From Acidimicrobiia bacterium (lineage in GTDB: Bacteria > Actinomycetota > Acidimicrobiia > Spongiisociales > ZC4RG35): a stretch of 34,199 bases of DNA. Under the pieces are notes generated by a model. The model was not told where the DNA came from. It worked only from the letters and a program-made list of their open reading frames with translations, and did no database searches. Shown here in pieces: positions 1 to 6,485 of the stretch (its first letter is position 1; the number at the start of each line of letters is the position of its first letter). Position numbers and translations under genes: made by a program. The stretch spans positions 1 through 34,199 of the forward strand of contig JAICNB010000034.1 in the NCBI GenBank assembly GCA_025928935.1, in the 5' to 3' direction.

Positions 1-1
1 C

Positions 2-540
2 CTGGTGATGCTGTTCCACTACGGCCTGACGCCGGGACTATCGATCGTCAGCATCATCACCTTTCTGCTGCCGGCAGCGGCGCTGGCGACCAACCTGCCC
101 CAGGGGCTGCGCTGGACGCGGCGGCGCATCGTCGAGCATACCCGCAGGCGACTGCCGAGCATGCGCGGCGAAATCTCGCTGTTCCTGGCGGCGGGGCTCT
201 TCACCCAGGGGCTGTCGACGCTGATCGCCGCCGTCACCGGCGGCGACTGGGTGCTGTTCGCGCACTTCGGCGCGCCCCAGGCACTGGCGAGCTCCGCGGT
301 AATCGTGGCCAGCGCCATCGCCGGCCTGCATCCGATCATCGGCGTGTCGACGCTGGCCTCAATGCTCGACCTCGAGGGTAGCCGCTACACCTTGCTGGCC
401 TTCGTGGCGCTGGCCTCCTGGGGCGTGGGCACGGCGGTGGGGCCGCTGTCGGGGATCAACCTCTCGCTGCAGGGGCGCTACGGCGTCAGCGGCTACCGCA
501 CCATGCGCCTCAACGCCCCCTATGCTGCCGTGATGTCGCT
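2..540 (+). CDS. C-terminal part of an unidentified membrane protein, probably from another organism
   Basis: The reading frame is open at the left edge, so the true start is missing. The translation is strongly hydrophobic, with several likely membrane segments, an Arg-rich cytoplasmic loop near residues 35-50, and a Gly-rich stretch just before the join. I cannot name the family; it resembles the C-terminal half of a permease. It does not look like the first helices of an MFS transporter, although it runs in frame into one. Codon use (very many CTG and GCG/GGC, few GATCGG-type words) differs from the rest of the window and looks gammaproteobacterial. I infer that this piece belongs to a different genome joined here by the assembler. 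Confidence 0.5.
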
Positions 541-555
541 GGCGGGCAGGGTTCC
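525..555. other. probable chimeric assembly junction
   Basis: At about this point the single open frame switches from an unrelated membrane protein to sequence that fits the loop between helices 2 and 3 of an MFS transporter (Gly-Arg-Val-Pro-Gly-Ser-Arg-Arg, like the GxxxDRxGRR motif). Base composition and codon habits change at the same place. A natural gene fusion is possible but less likely, because the MFS part lacks its first two helices and the left part sits at a contig edge. Confidence 0.5.
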
Positions 556-1525
556 CGGGAGCAGGCGCCTGCTGATCGCAGGGCTGGTCGTCTTCTCTGC
601 CGGTTCCATCGTCACCGCATGGACGGGAGTGTTCGTGGGGGCGGTGGTTGGGTTTGCCTTGCTCGGCCTGGCCAAGCCCATGATCGACGTCAGCGCCCAG
701 GTCTACGTGTCGGAGCGGGTCGGCTACGAGCAACGCGCCCGGTATCTGGGAATCCTCGAGATCGCATGGGCGGGCGGTCTGCTGATCGGGGCCCCGGCTG
801 CGGGGTGGCTGATCGACAACTGGAGCTGGAAGGCCCCGTTCTGGGTGGTCGGCTCCCTTGGAATGCTCGGCATCGCCCTGGCGATGCTGTTCCTCGACCG
901 AGAGGACGGGACGGGGAACGGGGCGGGTGCCCCGGACAGCCCGGGCCGGCAGGTGATCCTGGTGCTGACGACCATCGTGCTGTTCAGCTACGCCCACGAA
1001 TCGGTGCTCGTGACGCTCGGTGGGTGGCTCGAGACGAGCTTCGGGATGACCTTGATCGCTCTCGGTGGAGTGGGGACTTTGATCGGTCTCGCCGAACTGG
1101 TCGGGGAGGTCACGATGGCCGGGTTCACCGACCGCATAGGCAAGCGAAACTCGCTCGCCCTCGGCATCGGTATCGGGGGAGCCTCACTCCTCGTCTTGTC
1201 GCTGGTTTCCGATCAGCTCATACCGGCCATGGCCGTCCTCTTCGTGGCCGCCGTGGCCATCGAATTCGGCATCATCTCGGCGATACCGCTGACCACCGAG
1301 CTCCGCCCTCGAGCCCGGGCGCAGACCCTCTCGCTCTTGATCGTGGCGAGCGGCCTGGGCCGGGCGGTGGCGGACCTGGTCGCACCGCGGGTGTTCGTCG
1401 CCGGCGGGATGCGACAGGTCACGACGATGGCCGGGCTGGTGGCCCTGATCTCCCTGTTAGTCGTCCTCCTCTGGGTGCACGAGGTCCAAGCTGCCGCTCA
1501 ACAGGACGAGGCGGTCGTTTCGTAG
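544..1525 (+). CDS. MFS transporter, N-terminus missing
   Basis: About 325 residues match the major facilitator fold from the helix 2-3 loop to the C-terminus. There is a degenerate motif A at the left end, a TM4-5 stretch with AGGLLIGAPAAGWLIDNWSW, a central loop rich in Asp/Gly near position 900-940, and a second half with a repeated motif (GFTDRIGKRNSL) typical of the helix 8-9 loop. A complete member would have 12 helices and about 400 residues, so roughly 70 residues are missing at the front, replaced by foreign sequence. The substrate cannot be told. The end overlaps the end of the convergent mannosylglycerate synthase gene by 28 bases. Confidence 0.7.
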
Positions 1526-2643
1526 CGCTCTACGGTCGATCTGAGGTAACCCATCGCTTCGTCGTACCCCTGCGACGCCTGTTGGACGGTGTAGGCGAGG
1601 ACTCGCATCAGCCACAACCTGAAGGCAAGCGACTCCCAGGAGGGATCGCCGAGAACGAATCGTCCCAACAGGAGCCCATGTACCTCGTACCAGAGGTTCG
1701 CATCCATCCGTCCGAACACCCGGTCCGGGCCGTCCGAAAGGAGCCGACCCGCGGCCTCGTCGGGGAGCGCGGCGACGAGAGATGCCTCGTCCTCTGGCCA
1801 GACCTTGCCCAGCAACCTCCTCGAGCCCTCGATGTCATAGGCGACGATCCGCTTCAGGTCCTCGGGCGGGTCCGATGCCGGGTCGCTCCCGTGTCTGGCG
1901 TCTGAGCCGGGCCCGGGTAAGCCGTCCAGGGAACAGGCGGCGTCGAGACATTCGATGAGCATCTCCTTCAGCTCGTCGAGCGAGCCATACAGGGCATGCC
2001 TTTTGCCATCGGCGACATGATGCTCGTAGAGGCCGATTCCCATGACCGACGTGGTGTAGGTGAGCACCGTGTCGATGCCCCAGTCCGATCGCTCCCGTAC
2101 CATCTCGGAGCCGGCGAGGGACTCGACGGCCGACCTGGTGAGGAGCACCTCCCCACCCAAGGGCTGGTCGAGCCGGGGAAGGAAAGTCCCCGGGAAGATA
2201 CGGGCAAACGCCGGCCTCGTGATCATCCAGGTGATCATGGCGTCGGTGGCAGCGCGGGGAAATCGATGCCGCACCACACCGTATCCGTTGTCGGCGGCGG
2301 CCTCGGCGCCGTCGATCCAGGAGGAATCGAAGTTGGTGATGTCGGCGTCGTAGAAATGGACGCGGTCCCATCCGTCCTCTGCGGCACGTTTGATGGCGGT
2401 GTTCATCGCGTCGCCCTTCCCGGGCCGCAGCTTGCCGAGCCGCTGCTGGAGGAGGACCGAGACCGGTTTGAGGTGGGCCCGGGAGATCTCTCCCGCTCCA
2501 CGGTCGACGGCCTTCTCCCCGGCACCCTCCTCGGCAGCGACGGCCCAGACCTCGTCGATGGCGTCATTGGCTGCGGCGATCGCCATGTTCCCCAGGACCA
2601 GGGATGGGTCTTCCGACTTGAAGGGGAAGACGACCAGGCTCAC
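1498..2643 (-). CDS. mgs: mannosylglycerate synthase (GT78)
   Basis: It transfers mannose from GDP-mannose to D-glycerate, giving the compatible solute alpha-mannosylglycerate in one step; it acts in the cytoplasm. The 381 residues align from memory with the Rhodothermus marinus enzyme (about 397 aa). Shared features are the start MSLVVFPFK, the LRPGKGDAMNTA loop (Lys76), the metal-binding Asp99-Ala-Asp101 (DADIT), RHRFPRAATDAMITWMITR, QPLGGE (160-165), RSDWGID and the GKRH histidine (His216). The R. marinus counterparts of the metal ligands are offset by only one residue. The start is GTG with a -10 hexamer placed for a leaderless transcript. The gene stands alone on this strand. ManC, which makes its sugar donor, is encoded at 18426. 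The family call is secure by motif; activity is inferred. Confidence 0.93.
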   Translation of the reverse strand: MSLVVFPFKSEDPSLVLGNMAIAAANDAIDEVWAVAAEEGAGEKAVDRGAGEISRAHLKPVSVLLQQRLGKLRPGKGDAMNTAIKRAAEDGWDRVHFYDADITNFDSSWIDGAEAAADNGYGVVRHRFPRAATDAMITWMITRPAFARIFPGTFLPRLDQPLGGEVLLTRSAVESLAGSEMVRERSDWGIDTVLTYTTSVMGIGLYEHHVADGKRHALYGSLDELKEMLIECLDAACSLDGLPGPGSDARHGSDPASDPPEDLKRIVAYDIEGSRRLLGKVWPEDEASLVAALPDEAAGRLLSDGPDRVFGRMDANLWYEVHGLLLGRFVLGDPSWESLAFRLWLMRVLAYTVQQASQGYDEAMGYLRSTVERYETTASSC

Positions 2644-2649
2644 CGACAG

Positions 2650-2655
2650 AGACTA
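2650..2655 (-). promoter_or_regulatory. -10 hexamer for mgs (leaderless)
   Basis: TAGTCT on the minus strand, followed by six bases and then the GTG start of mgs, so transcription would begin at the G of GTG. There is no Shine-Dalgarno sequence in front of this GTG. Confidence 0.6.
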
Positions 2656-2806
2656 GGTGTCGGTCCTCCCGGGTCGTTGCGAGGCTGAACCCCTCTACCG
2701 GATAGGTCCGAACCGAAGTGGTTTTCGCCTCTACTGGCCCCGGATCGTCAGCCAATACCTTGAAATCGGGTCGCCGTCCTTTGTCCGTCTGCGCCCGGAG
2801 GGAGAC

Positions 2807-3496
2807 ATGTCACGTCACGTCGAGACTCGATCGGCAGTCGGCGCTTTGTTCGCCGTTTCCCTGTTCCTGGTCGGTTTGCGGCGACTTCCCTTTCCTGGGC
2901 GACTGGGACTGTGATGGCATCGAGACCCCTGGCCTGTACCGCCAATCCGACGGCTTCGTCTATCTGAGGAACTCCAACAGCCAGGGCATCGCCGACATCC
3001 GGTTCCTCTTCGGCAACCCGGGTGACATTCCGATTGCCGGCGACTTCGACGGCGACGGATGCGACACCGTGTCCATCTATCGACCATCCGAGGCTTGGAT
3101 CTACGTGATCAACGAGTTGGGAGCCAAACGACGGAGGATTGGGTGCCGCCGAGCACAGCTACCTATTCGGGGATCCAGGCGACAAGCCCTTTGTCGGTGA
3201 CTTCGACGGGGATGGCACCGACACCGTCGGGCTCCATCGCGAATCCAGCGGCATGGTGTATAACCGAGACAGCAACACCCAGGGCGTTGCCGAAAACACC
3301 TTCGTTTACGGTGATCCCGGCGACCGACTGGTGGCATAGGACTGGAATGGCGACGGGAGACTCCCCGGCGGTGTTCCGGCCGGGCAACCACACCGTCTAC
3401 TTCCGGTTCTTCAACAGCAGCGGCACCGCCGACGCCCGATATATCTGGGGAGCGCCCGGCTGGTTGCCGGTGGCGGGTGATTTCGGCCAGGACTGA
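2807..3496 (+). pseudogene. broken secreted repeat protein with DxDxDG (FG-GAP/VCBS-like) repeats
   Basis: An ATG at 2807 with a good ribosome site (GGAGGGAG) opens a signal-peptide-like stretch. The frame then breaks at about 2875-2890 and the repeat region continues in another frame. Another shift falls near 3120-3140, a TAG stands where a Gly is expected (3337-3339, before DWNGDG), and a further shift falls near 3355. Put together, the pieces contain about four repeats of roughly 47 residues. Each has an acidic loop (DWDCDG, DFDGDG, DFDGDG, DWNGDG), then a Tyr/Phe-Arg strand, RNSN or RDSN, and FGxPGD. Such repeats form beta-propeller-like, calcium-binding extracellular domains. The neighbouring genes are intact, which argues for real decay rather than poor sequence, but read errors are not excluded. 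Confidence 0.75.
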
Positions 3497-3552
3497 CGTC
3501 TCTCGAGAGATGCCTGGGGTCCGGTATGCCCCAACCTGTCCCACGCCGGATC

Positions 3553-3558
3553 TACGCT
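3553..3558 (+). promoter_or_regulatory. -10 hexamer for herA (leaderless)
   Basis: TACGCT lies six bases before the ATG at 3565, so the expected first transcribed base is the A of that ATG. This supports 3565, rather than the in-frame ATG at 3526, as the herA start. Confidence 0.6.
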
Positions 3559-3564
3559 CGCCGA

Positions 3565-5238
3565 ATGGAGGAGATGGTCGGTCGGGTGCTCGGGACCAGC
3601 GATGCCACCCCGCTCGAGTTCTGGGTGGGTGTGGCCGAAGGTGAGTACCTCGAACTGGACGATGTGGTTGCCCTGGAGCGGGTCTTGCCCACCGGCGAGC
3701 TGGTCAAGATCTTCGGCACCATCAGCCAGGTCCGCGCCCGTCATGAGGGGGCGCGATTCGATTCGGATGTCTTCCTGATCGAAGACGGTGTGTTGCCCGC
3801 TGCGGTCCAGGAGGCGGCCCAGGTGACCGCGACCCGGGTCGAGCCCGAGATCTTCGTCCCGCCCCGCCCCGGCCAGCCGGTCCGCCGGGCCCATGACGAG
3901 GAGCGCGACCAGGCCCTGTTCTTCGATCGGATGGATCGGAGGTTCCCGGTCGGGGCGTCACGGAATGGCGAGCCTCTCTTTGCCAACCTCGAGTTCATCA
4001 ACGGGCAGCGTGGGGCGCATGTGAACATCTCCGGGGTCTCGGGCGTGGCCACCAAGACCAGCTACGCCACATTCCTCCTCCACTCGATGTTCACCTCTGG
4101 TGTGCTGGGCTCGGCCGTTGTCAACACCAAGGCACTGATCTTCAACGTCAAGGGTGAGGACCTGCTCCATCTCGATCGGCCCAACACCAGCCTCGATGAC
4201 GACGCCGAGCGTCTGTATCGGGCCCTCGGACTACCTGCACAGCCATTCGGCTCGGTCGGGTTGTTCGCACCGCCCCGTCCCGGATCGGATCGGGCCGTGG
4301 CCGATGTGAGCAGCCGCTCGGACCTCACCTCCTTCTTCTGGACGCTGGCCGAGTTCTGTCATGAGGACCTGATGGTCTTTCTGTTCGCCGACGCCGAGGA
4401 CGAACGAGCCCAGTACACGATGGTGGTCTACAACGTGATGGCGCAGTTGCGCCACGCAGAGGCGGCCGACGGGGGCTCGGTCCGCGTCGAAGGGGAGACG
4501 GTTCGCACCTTCAGGGAGCTGGCCGACCTGATCACTCGAAAGGTGCAGGACGAGGATTCCCGCAACGAGTGGGCCGGGCCTCACATCGGGGCCGGCACCG
4601 TGAATGCCTTCGTTCGCCGGCTCCAGGTGGCGGTGCGTCATGTCGATCGGCTGATCCGGGGTGACATCGCCAACCCGGAACGGCATCGCATCGAGGTTCA
4701 GGGCCATCAGGTGACCGTTGTCGACCTGCACAACCTGAATGATCGGGCGAAGAGGTTCGTGGTCGGTGTGGCGGTGAGACGTGCGTTCGAGGACAAGGAG
4801 CGAGCCGGCCAGTCGGAGGAGCTGCTGTTTCTCGTCTTGGACGAGCTGAACAAGTACGCCCCCAGAGAAGGGACGAGCCCGATCAAGGAGGTCCTCCTCG
4901 ACGTGGCAGAGCGTGGTCGTTCCCTGGGCGTGATCCTGATCGGGGCCCAGCAGACCGCGTCCGAAGTGGAGCGGAGGATCATCGCCAACTCCTCGATCAG
5001 GGTGGTGGGACGGCTCGACTCCGCCGAGGCGTCGCGTGAGGAGTACGGCTTCCTCCCCGCGGCCCAGAGACAGCGGGCCACCATCCTCAAGCCGGGGACA
5101 ATGCTCCTGGCCCAACCCGAGATCCCGGTTCCGTTGGTTCTCGAGTTCCCCTTCCCCGCCTGGGCGACGCGTGCTTCGGAGGCGGCGCCGGCACCGATCG
5201 GAAGCGACGGTCCGATCGACCCGTTCCAGGATCTGTAG
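3565..5238 (+). CDS. herA: HerA-type DNA translocase ATPase
   Basis: HerA is a hexameric, ring-shaped ATPase that moves DNA and, with the nuclease NurA, resects double-strand ends. From the chosen start (557 aa) there is an N-terminal HAS-barrel (VGRVLGTSDATPLEFWVGV, residues about 5-85). The RecA-like core has a P-loop near 155-165 of the form GVSGVATKTS, lacking the usual second Gly before Lys. Its Walker B strand (LLFLVLDELNKYAPR) is near 420-434. It is followed by the sensor region (GVILIGAQQTASEVERRI) and a C-terminal strand (KPGTMLLAQPEIPVPLVLEF). The ATG at 3526 would add 13 residues before the barrel; I prefer 3565 because of the -10 hexamer. The gene leads a four-gene set with sbcD, sbcC and nurA, which argues for repair rather than the HerA-based phage-defence modules. 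Confidence 0.88.
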   Translation: MEEMVGRVLGTSDATPLEFWVGVAEGEYLELDDVVALERVLPTGELVKIFGTISQVRARHEGARFDSDVFLIEDGVLPAAVQEAAQVTATRVEPEIFVPPRPGQPVRRAHDEERDQALFFDRMDRRFPVGASRNGEPLFANLEFINGQRGAHVNISGVSGVATKTSYATFLLHSMFTSGVLGSAVVNTKALIFNVKGEDLLHLDRPNTSLDDDAERLYRALGLPAQPFGSVGLFAPPRPGSDRAVADVSSRSDLTSFFWTLAEFCHEDLMVFLFADAEDERAQYTMVVYNVMAQLRHAEAADGGSVRVEGETVRTFRELADLITRKVQDEDSRNEWAGPHIGAGTVNAFVRRLQVAVRHVDRLIRGDIANPERHRIEVQGHQVTVVDLHNLNDRAKRFVVGVAVRRAFEDKERAGQSEELLFLVLDELNKYAPREGTSPIKEVLLDVAERGRSLGVILIGAQQTASEVERRIIANSSIRVVGRLDSAEASREEYGFLPAAQRQRATILKPGTMLLAQPEIPVPLVLEFPFPAWATRASEAAPAPIGSDGPIDPFQDL

Positions 5239-5243
5239 CGCCC

Positions 5244-5267
5244 GGGGGTCTGGGGGTCGTCCCCCAG
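5244..5267. repeat. palindrome-containing dispersed element, copy 1 of 4
   Basis: Just after the herA stop. The arms CTGGGGG (5250-5256) and CCCCCAG (5261-5267) pair perfectly around TCGT, with GGGGGT on the left flank. No T-run follows. Three more copies occur, at about 10733, 12806 and 33129. Confidence 0.8.
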
Positions 5268-5321
5268 GTTCGACCGTCGGGCGCGATCTCGCATCTCCCC
5301 GAATCTGTCGGTGTCCCGTCC

Positions 5322-5327
5322 TACGAT
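5322..5327 (+). promoter_or_regulatory. -10 hexamer ahead of the sbcD leader ORF
   Basis: TACGAT, with the next ATG (5335) seven bases downstream, so a transcript would begin at or next to that ATG. This suggests that sbcD-sbcC-nurA can be transcribed separately from herA. Confidence 0.5.
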
Positions 5328-5334
5328 CGCCCAC

Positions 5335-5358
5335 ATGGCCCGGTCGGTCCCTCCGTGA
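5335..5358 (+). CDS. leader minigene MARSVPP before sbcD
   Basis: ATG, six further codons, then TGA (5356-5358), which overlaps the GTG start of sbcD (5355-5357) as GTGA. The ATG sits where a leaderless transcript from the TACGAT hexamer would begin. A ribosome starting here would stop exactly on the sbcD start and could restart. There is no Shine-Dalgarno sequence before sbcD itself. Such a short ORF can arise by chance. Confidence 0.4.
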   Translation: MARSVPP

Positions 5359-6485
5359 GGATGCTCCACACCTCCGATTGGCACGTGGGGAGGAAGATCC
5401 GAGGACACTCCCGTGTCGACGAGCATCGGGCCGTCCTCACCGAGATCGTGGGGATCGCCGGGGATGAGCGGGTCGATGTCACGCTCGTCGCCGGGGACCT
5501 CTTCGATGTTTCGTCCCCATCACCGGAGGACGAGGCCATCGTCTATCGGGCCTTGCTCGACCTGGCCGAGGTGGGCCCGGTCGTGGTGGTGGGGGGGAAT
5601 CACGACAGCGCAGCCCGTCTGGAGGCCGTCAAGCCACTCCTCGATCTGGGGAGGATCACCGTCGTAGCCAGGCCGACGAGGCCGGGCGAGGGGGGGTTGA
5701 TCGTCTTCGAGTCGATCGACCTTGCAGTCGCCGCCATCCCCTTCATCTCGCAGCGTGGGATCGTCAAGGCGGCCGAGATCATGGAGCTCGATCCCGACCA
5801 GCATGCCCAGGGCTACGACGAGCGGCTGCGCAGGATCATCGCCGGGCTCACCGAGGGGATGGGGCCCGATCGCGTAAACGTGTTGACCGGCCATCTCACC
5901 GTGTACGGCGCCGAGAGCGGCGGTGGTGAGCGGGATGCCCACGTCTTCGGATACGCCATTCCCCCACAGGCCTTCCCGGGCAGCCTCTCGTACGTCGCAC
6001 TCGGCCATCTCCACCGCCAGCAGCGAGTACCCGCCGCCGCACCGGTCTGGTACAGCGGCTCTCCCATGCAGCTCGACTTCGGCGAGGTGAGTGACGCCAA
6101 AGGCGTCCTGCTGGTCGATGCCGAGCCCTCGATGCCTGCTTCGGTTCGGCCCCTCCCGCTGGTCAACGGGACCAGGCTGGTCCAGCTGAGGGGCACCCTG
6201 GAACAGGTCGTGGCCCGGGCACCCGAGGTCGAGGGCGCCTATGTGAAGATCCTCCTGGACGAGAAGGCGCGAGCCGGGCTGAACGAGGAGGTCCGTGAGG
6301 CGATACCCGGAGCTGTGGATGTCATCGTCGTTCGCCCCGAGGAGCGGGCGAAACGTGACGAGGCGACACGATCGGGGCGATCCCCGGTCGAGCTGTTCCA
6401 GAGCTATCTCACCACCCGTGGAGTCGATGACTCCGAGGTGGTCGAATTGTTCCGCGAGTTGGAGCAAGAGGTGCTCTCCGGATGA
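5355..6485 (+). CDS. sbcD: SbcD / Mre11-type exonuclease subunit
   Basis: This is the metal-dependent nuclease half of the SbcCD (Mre11-Rad50) complex, which trims DNA ends and opens hairpins. The 376 residues carry all the calcineurin-like phosphoesterase motifs in order: HTSDWHVGR (5-13), LVAGDLFD (45-52), GGNHDS (near 80), LTGHLTV (near 175) and ALGHLHRQ (near 216). A C-terminal capping region of about 130 residues follows. The GTG at 5355 gives the family-typical start M-R-M-L-H-T-S-D-W, so I prefer it to the ATG at 5361. The stop overlaps the sbcC start as ATGA, so the two subunits are translationally coupled. Length is normal for SbcD. Confidence 0.95.
   Translation: MRMLHTSDWHVGRKIRGHSRVDEHRAVLTEIVGIAGDERVDVTLVAGDLFDVSSPSPEDEAIVYRALLDLAEVGPVVVVGGNHDSAARLEAVKPLLDLGRITVVARPTRPGEGGLIVFESIDLAVAAIPFISQRGIVKAAEIMELDPDQHAQGYDERLRRIIAGLTEGMGPDRVNVLTGHLTVYGAESGGGERDAHVFGYAIPPQAFPGSLSYVALGHLHRQQRVPAAAPVWYSGSPMQLDFGEVSDAKGVLLVDAEPSMPASVRPLPLVNGTRLVQLRGTLEQVVARAPEVEGAYVKILLDEKARAGLNEEVREAIPGAVDVIVVRPEERAKRDEATRSGRSPVELFQSYLTTRGVDDSEVVELFRELEQEVLSG

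Noticed and set aside
2060-2688. Plus-strand open frames opposite mgs
   Set aside because: They are shadows of a gene with clear GT78 motifs on the minus strand.
3526-3564. Longer herA start at ATG 3526
   Set aside because: The 13 extra residues precede the HAS-barrel and have no family match, and the -10 hexamer TACGCT would lie inside them, placing transcription start at 3565.
5244-5267. Rho-independent terminator after herA
   Set aside because: No T-run, and near-identical copies occur inside coding frames, so a dispersed repeat explains it better; it may still act as a hairpin.
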